DNA from: an uncultured Cellvibrionales bacterium | GTDB lineage: Bacteria; Pseudomonadota; Gammaproteobacteria; Pseudomonadales; Dasaniaceae | NCBI GenBank assembly: GCA_913019905.1 | Contig: CAJVZD010000019.1 | Span: 1-64,000 of the forward strand | Direction of reading: 5' to 3' | DNA: 64,000 bases | Shown: positions 9,486 through 18,224 of the stretch, one piece after another | Layout of the letters: every line of letters begins with the position of its first letter | Numbering within the stretch: the first letter of the stretch is position 1 | Translations under genes and position numbers: made by a program | The notes under the pieces: generated by a model | The model's database searches: none | Seen by the model: only the letters and a program-made list of their open reading frames with translations | What the model was told of the DNA's origin: nothing

Positions 9486-10271
9486 ATGGCTTTAAATGAA
9501 ACGGTTTCAAATACTCCCGATGACTTCGTACCCATGTATGAAGGTGATACGGTAGAAGAACAGCGAACCCACCGAAAGCAACATCTGGCAGCGGCTTTCA
9601 GATTGTTTGGGAAATTTGGCTTTGACGAGGGCGTTGCCGGCCACATTACCGTACGCGACCCAGAGTTCCCCGACTGCTTTTGGGTTAATCCAATGGGCGT
9701 TAGCTTCAAACAAATTAAAGTATCAGACCTCATTTTAGTGGATCACAAAGGCGAAATTGTCGAAGGTAATGGAATCTTAAACGGTGCCGCTTTTACCATT
9801 CATTCCGCCATTCACAAAGCGCGTCCGGATGTTATCGCGGCCGCACATTCACATTCGGTTTACGGCAAAGCATGGTCGTCCTTACGTCGTCCATTAGATC
9901 CTATCACCCAGGACGCATGCGCGTTTTACGACGATCATGTTTTATTCGATGATTTTACTGGCGTGGTGCTCGAAGGGGGTGAAGGTGAACGCATTGCGTC
10001 TGGATTGGGCGACAAGAAAGCCGCTATTCTTAGTAATCACGGTTTACTCACAGTGGGGAAAACGGTTGAAGAAGCTGCGTGGTGGTACATCACAATGGAG
10101 CGTAGCTGTCACGCTCAACTGATGGCCGAAGCGGTAGGAAAACCGGTTTTGATCGACCCCGAGGTCGCCTTAAAAACACGTGCAAACGTTGGTTCAGAAA
10201 TAGCAGGCTGGTTTTCTTTTCAGCCACTTTACAACGTTATTTGCGCAGAGCAACCAGATTTGTTCGACTAG
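9486..10271 (+). CDS. Class II aldolase/adducin family protein
   Basis: The 261-residue protein matches the class II aldolase/adducin head domain. Metal-ligand histidines appear in AAAHSHSVYGKAW (near residue 120) and in LSNHGLLTVGKTVEEAAWW (near 180), and the N-terminal GHITVRDPE segment is typical. Members are zinc-dependent fuculose- or ribulose-phosphate aldolases, or dehydratase-like relatives. The enzyme here lacks neighbours of a sugar pathway, so its substrate cannot be named. A strong AGGAGAAAGGT precedes the ATG. It is divergent from the exporter operon and is followed by a strong hairpin, suggesting a single-gene transcript. Confidence 0.9.
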   Translation: MALNETVSNTPDDFVPMYEGDTVEEQRTHRKQHLAAAFRLFGKFGFDEGVAGHITVRDPEFPDCFWVNPMGVSFKQIKVSDLILVDHKGEIVEGNGILNGAAFTIHSAIHKARPDVIAAAHSHSVYGKAWSSLRRPLDPITQDACAFYDDHVLFDDFTGVVLEGGEGERIASGLGDKKAAILSNHGLLTVGKTVEEAAWWYITMERSCHAQLMAEAVGKPVLIDPEVALKTRANVGSEIAGWFSFQPLYNVICAEQPDLFD

Positions 10272-10306
10272 TTCTGCCACATTGGGATTAGAACGGCGCT
10301 CTAAAA

Positions 10307-10339
10307 CCCCAATGAATCTTACTACAAGATTCATTGGGG
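10307..10339 (+). terminator. Strong hairpin after the aldolase gene
   Basis: CCCCAATGAATCTT at 10307-10320 pairs perfectly over 14 bp with the segment at 10326-10339, leaving a 5-nt loop ACTAC. It starts 36 bp after the stop codon. It lacks a downstream T-tract on the plus strand but has AAAA before it, which would serve the minus strand. Confidence 0.6.
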
Positions 10340-10484
10340 AGAATCACAACTTCACTAAAATAAATACAGCTTGTGCTGCTGCACCTTCCGATTGCCCACC
10401 CGCGGCTTTCTTCATTGAAAATCCCGTACAAACACCGTGAGTCAACTCACAAGCGGTCAAATAGAATAACAACGTAGGAATGAC

Positions 10485-11558
10485 ATGAACAACAACATAA
10501 TAACAACCCGAGTAAACTACGTGCTAATCGGTTTCGGCGCACTCTTTTTTGCTGCCCTGGTCGACGCGACTGAAAAGGGATGGGAAGTCGGAACACGCAT
10601 GCTTCCCAATCCCGCTGGCTCCAGCGAAGAATTGCGAAAATCAATCGCTGCCACTCCGCAACCTGATGTCAAAAGATCAAAAATGTTCTTACAAAACACG
10701 GACGCAACTGATTGGGAGAACCTTAAGGCACTTAGAGCCGCCAGTAGGGGAAAAGCAGCATTACAGCTGGCGGAAAACCTTAAAGTAGCGGTCGAACGGC
10801 AAGACATTAACGACGTTACAGTTCGCCGAATAACGCCGCAGGAAATCGATCCAAAGTTCAAAGATGCAGTTTTCCTGTACCTCCACGGTGGGGCATATGT
10901 TTTTGGTGGCGGTGATGCCAGTATTGGCGAAGCAGCCATTATTGCAAACAGCGCCAAGATCTCAGTGATCTCCGTCGATTACCGCATGCCGCCAACCTCT
11001 CCTTTCCCGGCCGCGGTCGACGATGTTGTCACGGTTTATCGACACCTATTAAAAACCGTACCCGCCCAAGCCATAGCAATCGGCGGGACTTCCGCTGGCG
11101 GCGGTTTAGCGCTCTCCGCAGTTCATAAGTTTATTAGCTTAGGGTTACCGACCCCGAGCGCGATCTATGCAGGAACACCTTGGGCAGACCTGACAAAAAC
11201 AGGGGACAGCCTATTTACCAACGAAGGTATCGACCGCGTGCTGGTCACCTATGATGGAAGCCTTGGCGCCGCAGCTCAACTGTACGCAGCGGGTCACGAT
11301 ATGAAAGACCCTCTAATATCGCCAGTGTATGGTGACTTTGTTGGATTTCCCCCAACTTATTTCGTGACGGGCACGCGGGATATGTTTTTGAGTGATACTT
11401 CAAGAGTTCATCGTAAACTCAGGACGGCGGGCATTGTTGCGGAACTGAACGTTTACGAGGGCATGTCTCATGCGGGGTACGCTTTTAACTTAAGGTCTCC
11501 GGAGTCAAAGCAGGTTTATTCGGAACTAAGAAACTTTTTGGTCGCGCATTTAGAGTGA
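10485..11558 (+). CDS. Alpha/beta hydrolase, hormone-sensitive-lipase type
   Basis: The 357-residue protein begins with a probable signal or anchor helix (about residues 10-27). The oxyanion-hole motif is LYLHGGAYVFGGG near 130, the nucleophile elbow GGTSAGGGLA near 205, the acid lies in TGTRDMFLSD near 305 and the histidine in YEGMSHAGY near 335. This is the HSL/family IV carboxylesterase pattern, which favours short-chain esters. The signal suggests a periplasmic or membrane-attached enzyme. Start is ATG after TAGGA. Natural substrate unknown. Confidence 0.9.
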   Translation: MNNNIITTRVNYVLIGFGALFFAALVDATEKGWEVGTRMLPNPAGSSEELRKSIAATPQPDVKRSKMFLQNTDATDWENLKALRAASRGKAALQLAENLKVAVERQDINDVTVRRITPQEIDPKFKDAVFLYLHGGAYVFGGGDASIGEAAIIANSAKISVISVDYRMPPTSPFPAAVDDVVTVYRHLLKTVPAQAIAIGGTSAGGGLALSAVHKFISLGLPTPSAIYAGTPWADLTKTGDSLFTNEGIDRVLVTYDGSLGAAAQLYAAGHDMKDPLISPVYGDFVGFPPTYFVTGTRDMFLSDTSRVHRKLRTAGIVAELNVYEGMSHAGYAFNLRSPESKQVYSELRNFLVAHLE

Positions 11559-11640
11559 AACGCCAGCATTCGGCTGCATCAGTTTTATCAACAGGATAAG
11601 ACAACGACTCCCAGCCATATATCTGCGAGCTCAATGTCTA

Positions 11641-11684
11641 CAAGATTAATATATTTCGACTATTCTAGAAATATATTGATCTTG
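11641..11684. promoter_or_regulatory. Operator palindrome 1, in front of the arsR-type gene
   Basis: CAAGATTAATATATTTC at 11641-11657 and GAAATATATTGATCTTG at 11668-11684 form arms of 17 bp with one mismatch around a 10-nt centre. The inner core, ATATTTC-N10-GAAATAT at 11651-11674, recurs before the permease gene. Size and A/T-rich dyad form fit an ArsR-family operator. It ends 26 bp before the ArsR start codon. Confidence 0.8.
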
Positions 11685-11710
11685 TCAACCTTATCGATTA
11701 ATATCCCGCC

Positions 11711-12004
11711 ATGAAAGTTGAATACGCAGCAGAACAGTTATCCGAACTCGGCCATACCACTCGCTTGGGTATTTACCGAACGCTGGTAAAAGCGGGAAGA
11801 GGCGGTCTGCCCGTATCAAACATCCAAAAACAACTGGAAGTGCCAGGCTCAACGTTATCTCATCATATTACCCGTTTAGTTCGTGTAGGTTTACTTAAAC
11901 AAGTCAGAGAAGGACGTGTCTTGCGCTGCTTTGCCCAATATGAAGAGTTAGCCCAGCTGATTGAATTTTTGTCGCAAGAGTGTTGCGCTGACGAAGAGTG
12001 TTAG
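11711..12004 (+). CDS. ArsR family metalloregulator-like repressor
   Basis: The 97-residue protein is one winged helix-turn-helix: LGHTTRLGIYRTLVKAG, then the recognition helix in GSTLSHHITRLVRVGLL and the wing VREGRVLRCF. The C-terminus carries a cysteine cluster (ECCADEEC) that could be the inducer site, as in ArsR-type sensors that use C-terminal thiols. It probably represses itself and the permease gene through the two identical operator cores at 11651 and 12020. There is no Shine-Dalgarno sequence before the ATG (TATCCCGCC), so translation may be leaderless or weak. Arsenic-type inducers are suggested by the ArsP-like neighbour. Confidence 0.92.
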   Translation: MKVEYAAEQLSELGHTTRLGIYRTLVKAGRGGLPVSNIQKQLEVPGSTLSHHITRLVRVGLLKQVREGRVLRCFAQYEELAQLIEFLSQECCADEEC

Positions 12005-12019
12005 GTTTTTTTTGGCTTT

Positions 12020-12043
12020 ATATTTCGATATATCTAGAAATAT
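12020..12043. promoter_or_regulatory. Operator palindrome 2, in front of the permease gene
   Basis: The 24-bp core ATATTTC-N10-GAAATAT is repeated here with a centre nearly identical to the one at 11651-11674 (GA at the left, TCTA at the right of the spacer). A second A/T-rich half, ATAGTTATATCGAATAT, follows directly. It lies in the 106-bp gap between arsR and the permease gene and should be a second binding site of the ArsR-type protein. Confidence 0.8.
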
Positions 12044-12110
12044 AGTTATATCGAATATAGAAATTATCATTAGTGCCCATTTTATTCACCAATTACCGTA
12101 GGACACCATT

Positions 12111-13061
12111 ATGTTCGAGCTTGGATTTTCACCAGCAACACACGAGGCTGTACGTTTTTTTGTCGCAACTTTAAGCGAATTAGCTTTGCTGTTCCTTGGT
12201 ATTAGTTTTTTCGTTAGCTTCATCAATCAAACCTTACCCACTGAAAAGGTTAAGCAACTGCTCAGCGGCAGTCGTGGTTACGGTGTCGCTGTTATGTTGG
12301 GATCCGCCACGCCATTTTGTAGCTGTTCGACGTTGCCGATGACGATAGGACTGATCAACGCGCGCGCGGAATTCGGACCTGTGATGGCTTTTTTATTCAC
12401 ATCTCCACTCTTAAACCCTTACATCGTCGGTTTGTTTTGGGTGAGTTTTGGCGCAAAGCCGACCATTGTTTACGCTGTTTTTGTCCTGACTCTGGCAATA
12501 TTTAGCGGTTATCTTTTACAAAAACTAAAATTTGATCGATTCGTTAGAGATGAGTTGCTCACACCGGCATGCTCAAAGTCGGAAGATAATTCTCCGCAAC
12601 CGACTGGAACATTGGCAACAAATTCTGGCTCTACGGTCGCGGGATTTTTGGGAAAATTCCACTGGTCATCATTAATTATTGACACCTTCAAACAATTTCG
12701 ATCATTTATTCCCTATATGATTATCGGTGTCGCTATCGGCGCCATTCTGCACTCTTATGTACCAACCATGTTCTTCGAAGAGCTAGCTAAAGTATCGACC
12801 TTGTGGCTGGTACCAACCACCGCATTCATCGGGGTTTTTCTATATATACGCGCATCAACGATGGTGCCTATTGCAAGCTCTCTACTAGCCAAAGGCATGA
12901 GTATGGGAGCGGTGATGTCACTAACGATCGCCGGAGCAGGAGCCAGTCTTCCCGAAATGATTATGATGAAGAAGATGTTTCATTGGCCATTGCTACTCGC
13001 TTTCATTTTTCTCGTTTTCAGCACTGCATGCATTACCGGCTTTGCCATTGAACTTCTCTAA
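12111..13061 (+). CDS. ArsP/YraQ-type permease (DUF318), probable organoarsenical or metal efflux
   Basis: The 316-residue inner-membrane protein has about eight hydrophobic segments and the family hallmark TPFCSCSTLPMTIGLINA near residue 65, with further conserved blocks SPLLNPYIVGL and, in the second half, ASTMVPIASSLLAKGMSMG and GAGASLPEMIMM. DUF318 members include ArsP, which expels trivalent organoarsenicals. The CSC pair could bind the thiophilic substrate. Control by the adjacent ArsR-type regulator supports a toxic-metalloid role, though the substrate is inferred. TAGGACACC precedes the ATG. The M14 peptidase gene follows after 25 bp. Confidence 0.88.
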   Translation: MFELGFSPATHEAVRFFVATLSELALLFLGISFFVSFINQTLPTEKVKQLLSGSRGYGVAVMLGSATPFCSCSTLPMTIGLINARAEFGPVMAFLFTSPLLNPYIVGLFWVSFGAKPTIVYAVFVLTLAIFSGYLLQKLKFDRFVRDELLTPACSKSEDNSPQPTGTLATNSGSTVAGFLGKFHWSSLIIDTFKQFRSFIPYMIIGVAIGAILHSYVPTMFFEELAKVSTLWLVPTTAFIGVFLYIRASTMVPIASSLLAKGMSMGAVMSLTIAGAGASLPEMIMMKKMFHWPLLLAFIFLVFSTACITGFAIELL

Positions 13062-13086
13062 ATTATTAACTTGAAAGGCATTTAAG

Positions 13087-14274
13087 ATGAAAATTAGCTC
13101 AAATTTTGACAGCGGCAGCATAGACGTCCTAGATCAGAAAACACCTGACTCAATCGTGCTGAAACTAAAGAATGACAATCAATCCTCTAACCGCCAATGG
13201 TTCAATTTCCGCGTCGAGTCGACCGCCGGAGTCCCCCACAGTATCGACATTGTCGAGGCAGGTAATAGCACCTTCCCGAAGGGCTGGAGTGATTATCAGG
13301 TCTTGGGAAGCTACGATCAGAATAACTGGTTTCAGGTGCCGACGGAATACGACGGTAATACACTGCGTATCAATCACACACCGGCCTTTAGTCAAGTCAA
13401 TTACGCGTACTACATTCCCTACACTTATGCGCGACATAAAGAGCAAATGGCGACGGCAGCTGCAGCGGACTTTTGCAAACATACCGTACTGGGTTCGACC
13501 GTCAAAGGCAGGCCATTAGACTTACTGACTATTGGTTACGATGAACCAGGCAAGAAAAAAATCTGGGTCATTGCTAGACAACACCCAGGAGAAACCATGG
13601 CGCAGTGGTTTATTGAAGGGCTTTTAGGACAACTGCTGAGTTCAGATGAATCCTCTCGATCCCTGTTGAACTCAGCCGTTTTTTACATTGTCCCCAATAT
13701 GAATCCCGATGGCAGTGTTCTCGGTAACCATCGGACAAATGCGGCCGGGTGTAATCTAAATCGACACTGGCATCAACCGTCGAAACTCGACACTCCCGAA
13801 GTCTATTTCGTCAGAAAGGCGTTGCATGAAAAGGGCGTGGACATATTTTTGGATATCCATGGCGATGAAGAGATTCCAAATAGTTTTATCATGTCCGGAA
13901 ATTCATCAAACGCTTTAAAGAAACAAGCGGACCGATTTAAACGACAATACATGGACGCGAATAACAACTTTCAAATTGCACAGGATTATGACAGCCAAAA
14001 AGCGGCTGGAGTGACCGTTTGCTGTGGATCCAATTGCGGTGGTAGTCGTAATAAGTCAACAGCAACAGATTATGTCGCTCATCACTTTGGGTGCCTGTCT
14101 CTACTATTAGAGATGCCGTACAAATCCGTCGCGACCGGTACGGAAGGCCAACGCTCAAACCCACAAAACATTAACATCGAATTGGGCGCATCAATAATAA
14201 AACCACTTTCTGACATAATTAGTATTAGCCGCGAAGATTGTTCAGAAAGAGCGGCTCTAACGAGTGTCGGATAG
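13087..14274 (+). CDS. M14 family cytosolic-carboxypeptidase-like zinc peptidase
   Basis: The 395-residue protein has an N-terminal beta-sandwich domain (about 1-120) followed by an M14 catalytic domain. Zinc ligands are in RQHPGETMAQWF (His and Glu near 165) and the His of LDIHGDE (near 258); NMNPDGSVLGNHR and GCNLNRHW are the substrate-side motifs; the catalytic Glu is in LLLEMPYK. This matches bacterial relatives of the CCP/AGTPBP group, which trim C-terminal residues. There is no signal peptide, so it is cytoplasmic. It sits 25 bp after the ArsP-like gene and probably shares its transcript, for no obvious functional reason. Confidence 0.9.
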   Translation: MKISSNFDSGSIDVLDQKTPDSIVLKLKNDNQSSNRQWFNFRVESTAGVPHSIDIVEAGNSTFPKGWSDYQVLGSYDQNNWFQVPTEYDGNTLRINHTPAFSQVNYAYYIPYTYARHKEQMATAAAADFCKHTVLGSTVKGRPLDLLTIGYDEPGKKKIWVIARQHPGETMAQWFIEGLLGQLLSSDESSRSLLNSAVFYIVPNMNPDGSVLGNHRTNAAGCNLNRHWHQPSKLDTPEVYFVRKALHEKGVDIFLDIHGDEEIPNSFIMSGNSSNALKKQADRFKRQYMDANNNFQIAQDYDSQKAAGVTVCCGSNCGGSRNKSTATDYVAHHFGCLSLLLEMPYKSVATGTEGQRSNPQNINIELGASIIKPLSDIISISREDCSERAALTSVG

Positions 14275-14340
14275 ATGACTTACCTAACCGATTGGCAAAG
14301 TTAATGCAAACGACTATACCAATCGATTCTGCAAATCGAT

Positions 14341-15309
14341 TTATCGACATTGATCAATTTTCTGAATGAAGGATGGGTCTAGCGGCCCAGCCTTTTCTGC
14401 GTCCAGGCACTCCCGTAACTCTGCTCTATTCTTGACGCCAAGCACAACAGTGTCGACTCCGTTGATGGACAAGGCGTATCGATGTGCTAAGTAGGCAGAA
14501 CTGACACCCAATTGTGCGGCTAACTCTCTAAAAGACTGAGCCTTCTCATAATCGCTCATCTCGGCTGAATCTGGCTTTACATCACGATCAATATTGTCGG
14601 TAAGAGAGCCTGCCGCGACTGCCCTGATGCCCATGACTCCGATCGACTTTTCGTGAGCGCTGGCAATGACGGCTCTTGGATCTGGAGCCTCGTCACAAAT
14701 TGACATGTTTCCGGGCGAATCGTAGACATTCGTAATACACTGAATCACGTCCGGATGATGATTTTCCTCCAGAACCCCAAGATTAGTGGCCTGCGTACTC
14801 GCCGCAGTAACGCCCCACGCACCGATTCTGCCACTGCTTTTTAGCGCCTCAAAAACGCGTACTACCTGTTCTAGATAGTTGGTCCACGCAACTGCTATAT
14901 GAGGAAATGCGCGAGGTCTTGTCGAGTTATTCCAACCGTCCGGCACAACGTAACCATGCATAATAAATACGTCGATATACTCTTTTTTCAGCCGCTCGCA
15001 ACTCTCGTCCAAGGATTTGGTGAGCTTCGCTTCTATCGTATTAGCGTCAACACCTCCCACCATACATTTAGTGGTTACGCGAACGTCGTCTGGATAACCA
15101 TCGGAGAAAACCATGCCCATGACTCTCTCTGCTTCGCCATTGCCATAAAGCGGGGCCATATCAAAAAGATTGATCCCTCCATCATAACTTTCTTTCACGG
15201 TTGCAATGGCTTCTTCCTGAGTGGTATCACCCCATACCTGCCCAATGCCGCCACCGCCCAGAGTAAGTCGGCTGACGTTATTCAATGGTCCTAACTGAGT
15301 CGTTTTCAT
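14341..15309 (-). CDS. Aldo/keto reductase
   Basis: The 322-residue protein has the AKR catalytic tetrad in place: Asp and Tyr in NLFDMAPLYGNGEAERVMG (near 50-55), Lys in VTTKCMVGG (near 85) and His in VFIMHGYV (near 118). The C-terminal SINGVDTVVLGVKNRAEL segment matches the NADPH-binding end of the family. It should be a cytoplasmic NADPH-dependent carbonyl reductase; substrate unknown. It converges with the M14 gene across a 66-bp spacer. Confidence 0.93.
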   Translation of the reverse strand: MKTTQLGPLNNVSRLTLGGGGIGQVWGDTTQEEAIATVKESYDGGINLFDMAPLYGNGEAERVMGMVFSDGYPDDVRVTTKCMVGGVDANTIEAKLTKSLDESCERLKKEYIDVFIMHGYVVPDGWNNSTRPRAFPHIAVAWTNYLEQVVRVFEALKSSGRIGAWGVTAASTQATNLGVLEENHHPDVIQCITNVYDSPGNMSICDEAPDPRAVIASAHEKSIGVMGIRAVAAGSLTDNIDRDVKPDSAEMSDYEKAQSFRELAAQLGVSSAYLAHRYALSINGVDTVVLGVKNRAELRECLDAEKAGPLDPSFIQKIDQCR

Positions 15310-15672
15310 TTCGTTTTTCCCTATCCTTTTTTTTGCCGCTTTTGGCGAGCTACATTTGAAATGTCTCCAATACTGTACTATAGAAAGTCAATTTGTAGTA
15401 ATCGATCAATATCTCACGACCTCTCTCGTCGATAGAAATACACTGCTACTTTCGGTTGCGATAATATGCCTTGAAATCTGGCAGTCCACCGATCAAAGTT
15501 AGCCATTCAATTTATGCTGTCACTGCCATCAAACAGGATATTTAACGCGACCTATAATAGGCTTCATTAAAAGGTCATATGATATGCCAATTATTGCTAG
15601 ACAAAGCTTGCTTCCTAGGCTGATAATATTAATTCAATCGGATTTTAATAATAAATCGAGAAGGTAACGTTT
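15310..15672. other. Divergent intergenic spacer
   Basis: This 363-bp stretch lies between the divergent aldo/keto reductase and small secreted protein genes and must hold both promoters. No palindrome, repeat or RNA gene was recognised by eye. Confidence 0.5.
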
Positions 15673-16047
15673 ATGCGAACCGCTAAGTCAGCCATCATTT
15701 TTTCACTATCGCTATTTCTCCTTGTCTCATTGACGACCCACGCAGCCGAAAAGAAGCCGGCCTGGCTGCAACCCGAAGTTTTGAAATCGGCTGTCGCGAT
15801 AAACATGACAGATGAACAAAAGCCCAAGTTTCAAAACGCTATTACGGTTTATCTCACCGACTTCCAAAAATCCTTCAAAAAGATTATCACTGGGCGCGAT
15901 ACCAGTGGCATGGAACGGAAAATAAAACGCATGAATAAGCGCTTGAAGAAAAAGATGGATGGCGCAATGGCGGAGTTCCTCAGCAAGGAGCAAATGCCAA
16001 AGTACGAAGTTTATCGAGACGCTCTTATCAAAGCGATGAAACCCTGA
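15673..16047 (+). CDS. Small secreted basic helical protein, unknown function
   Basis: The 124-residue product has a clear Sec signal peptide (SAIIFSLSLFLLVSLTTHA, cleavage near residue 25) and a charged, mostly helical mature part rich in Lys and Met (MERKIKRMNKRLKKKMDG). The segment MTDEQKPKFQNAI and the later LSKEQMPKYEVYRDAL recall the repeated LTxxQ-like pattern of Spy/CpxP periplasmic chaperones, but the match is weak. It is a single gene, preceded by AAGGTAACG. Confidence 0.75.
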   Translation: MRTAKSAIIFSLSLFLLVSLTTHAAEKKPAWLQPEVLKSAVAINMTDEQKPKFQNAITVYLTDFQKSFKKIITGRDTSGMERKIKRMNKRLKKKMDGAMAEFLSKEQMPKYEVYRDALIKAMKP

Positions 16048-16173
16048 GTCTTTGCCAGAAAATCAAGGCGGCCAATTATTATCGATCAATGCTGTTTATT
16101 CGCAAACACTTTCCGATTAAACAGAACCGTACTTCGATGCTGTCGGAAAGCGATGCCGAATGCATCCTTTTAC

Positions 16174-16689
16174 TTAAGGAATTTGTTGAAAATCCAGAGG
16201 GGCTTGTTCGACAAAACTGCCACTCGTGCCTCCCTCCAATTTCAACAAATAGGCCTTTACGTCAACTCCACCACCAAAACCCGTTAAAGAACCATTGGCA
16301 CCAATGACGCGATGGCAGGGAATAATAATCGGCAGCGGGTTTCTACCGTTTGCAGCGCCGACAGCACGGACGCTTTTTGGGCGACCAATCATCTCGGCGA
16401 TGTCTTTGTAACTGCGCGTTTCGCCATAGGGTATGCTATTGAGTGCATCTAAAACCTCGCGCTGGAAAACTGTCCCCGACGGTTTCATTTTTACACTAAA
16501 TTCTTTCAGCTCACCGCCAAAATAAGCGAGTAGCTGAGCGGAAGCATCCGTAAATGAGTGCCTATCCTCAACCCAGCCTTCACCCACACCGACGGCCATC
16601 TTTCCCCTGGGAAAGCCAACTAATTCTAATGCGTCCTCCCCAGCTAACAGTAATTTTCCGAACGGAGCATCAACAAAATGATAACGCAT
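16174..16689 (-). CDS. ogt: Methylated-DNA--protein-cysteine methyltransferase
   Basis: The 171-residue protein carries the active-site motif IIPCHRVIG (Cys near residue 125), the helix-turn-helix segment YGETRSYKDIAEMIGRPKSVRAVG and NGRNPLPI upstream of it. It removes methyl groups from O6-alkylguanine in a single suicide transfer to the cysteine. The start follows GAGAAGGAGAAAGCG. It lies 47 bp after the ada-alkA fusion gene on the same strand and is probably co-transcribed, giving a compact adaptive-response operon. Confidence 0.96.
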   Translation of the reverse strand: MRYHFVDAPFGKLLLAGEDALELVGFPRGKMAVGVGEGWVEDRHSFTDASAQLLAYFGGELKEFSVKMKPSGTVFQREVLDALNSIPYGETRSYKDIAEMIGRPKSVRAVGAANGRNPLPIIIPCHRVIGANGSLTGFGGGVDVKAYLLKLEGGTSGSFVEQAPLDFQQIP

Positions 16690-16736
16690 CGCTTTCTCCT
16701 TCTCTCTTAAAATAGTTAATACTTTTTAAAATGGAA

Positions 16737-18218
16737 CTAGCCGTTGGCCTCGTGCCACAGCTGCATTAGCGCGTAGGCTCGCCAGGGTCGCCACTCCTGC
16801 GATTCCTCTTCGAGCTCTTTGATACTAATTAGAGCCGTTCTTTTTTGCAGAGAACTCACCACCTGCCTAATCACCAAATCTCCGGATAAAAATGCATCGG
16901 GCTCCCTCAATGCTCTCAATGCGATATATCCCGCTGTCCACGGCCCTATTCCTGTAATGCCCAACAACTTTTCTAGCAACTCTTCAGAATCCATCGTTAA
17001 ATCAAATCGAATATGTCCGTCGACCACTGCCTTAGCCAGCCCTGCGATTGCCTTGATTTTTGCCCGCGATAGCCGAACCCGCTGATAATCGATATCACAC
17101 AAATCTTCAGGTTTTGGAAACAAGTAGACATCGCTTGCTTCAGGCGAGTCTGCCAGTGACGTTAGTGGTAAGTCCACATTGACCTTTTCTCCATACTCTT
17201 TGACCAATGTCTTCATCGTAGTGATGGCACCGGTAACAGAAACCAACTGTCCGACAATTGCTCTTACCGACACTTCAAATGGATCCCAGCATCCCGGCAC
17301 AGGCAAATAGCCATTCCGGTCTAACACATTTTTCATTAGCTTATCGTTCGAGAGAGATAGTGCGATCTCGGAAGGGTTTGCATCGATGTCGAAAATGCGC
17401 TTTATTTTTTCTTTTACAAGTCCGAGGGATGTCACTTTAGGATAACTCACTCGACAGACTAATCTATTTTGATCCGGCAGATTTTTTACCTGCAGCCAGC
17501 CCAACTCACCGCCTAATTGAAAAACTCTGAGATAGGCATCATCAGCAATCCACTCGATTCCAGAAATCGCTCTTTTATTGAGAAATTCCAGCATGAATTT
17601 CCAGTTATAAGGCGGTCTATATCCCAAATAGAAAGTAAGCTCTGCACTTTTCTCCAAACCTTTCTTACCTCGAATTTCCCTCGGCGATTTACCATAACTC
17701 GCTTTAAAATGGTCATTGAATCGTCGTACGCTGCCGTAACCGGCCGCCAAAGCGATATCAATAATGGACAAATTACTATTATCCAGCAACGATTTTGCGA
17801 AGTGCATACGCCGTGTTTGAGCAATCGCCTTCGGCGACGCACCTAAATGCTCCATAAACAAGCGGCGCAGGTGGCGATCAGTCATTCCTAACCGCTCTGC
17901 AAGAGCATCGACAGAGGCACTATCCAAAGCCCCTTCTCCAATCAACCTTAAAGCGCGATTTACTACGGCCTGTGTACCGCTCCAAGCCGGCGTACCCGGA
18001 GCTGTTTCCGGACGGCATCGAAGACAAGGTCTGAAACCCGCCTCAGCGGCAGCAGCGGCACTGCGATAAAAATCGATATTTTTTGACAACGGTAATCTGA
18101 CTTTGCAAACCGGGCGACAATAAATACCGGTTGTTTTAACACCGATAAAAAACAGACCATCAAAGCGCGGATCCCGTGATATCCTCGCGCGCTCACAAAC
18201 CTCATTGCTTAAATTCAT
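16737..18218 (-). CDS. Ada-like methyl-sensing regulator fused to AlkA DNA glycosylase
   Basis: The roughly 493-residue protein has four parts. Residues 1-75 are the Ada zinc domain with cysteines in GIYCRPVCKVRLP and RPCLRCRPE, where the first Cys would take a methyl group from phosphotriesters. Residues 90-185 are an AraC-type helix-turn-helix. Then come an AlkA N-terminal domain (LTFYLGYRPPYNWKFMLEFL) and a HhH-GPD glycosylase domain with LLGITGIGPWTAGYIALRAL. It should sense DNA methylation, activate repair genes and excise 3-methyladenine. ATG at 18216-18218 gives the family N-terminus; an upstream in-frame TTG adds two residues. Unlike E. coli Ada, the O6-methylguanine transferase is the separate next gene. 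Confidence 0.95.
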   Translation of the reverse strand: MNLSNEVCERARISRDPRFDGLFFIGVKTTGIYCRPVCKVRLPLSKNIDFYRSAAAAAEAGFRPCLRCRPETAPGTPAWSGTQAVVNRALRLIGEGALDSASVDALAERLGMTDRHLRRLFMEHLGASPKAIAQTRRMHFAKSLLDNSNLSIIDIALAAGYGSVRRFNDHFKASYGKSPREIRGKKGLEKSAELTFYLGYRPPYNWKFMLEFLNKRAISGIEWIADDAYLRVFQLGGELGWLQVKNLPDQNRLVCRVSYPKVTSLGLVKEKIKRIFDIDANPSEIALSLSNDKLMKNVLDRNGYLPVPGCWDPFEVSVRAIVGQLVSVTGAITTMKTLVKEYGEKVNVDLPLTSLADSPEASDVYLFPKPEDLCDIDYQRVRLSRAKIKAIAGLAKAVVDGHIRFDLTMDSEELLEKLLGITGIGPWTAGYIALRALREPDAFLSGDLVIRQVVSSLQKRTALISIKELEEESQEWRPWRAYALMQLWHEANG

Positions 18219-18224
18219 TTTCAA

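Noticed and set aside
9154-9510. 118-codon minus-strand frame in the divergent spacer before the adaptor gene
   Set aside because: Its composition is unnatural, it overlaps the aldolase start and lies over the sigma-54 promoter region.
16089-16307. 72-codon plus-strand frame after the small secreted protein gene
   Set aside because: It runs antisense into the end of ogt and has no ribosome site or family resemblance.
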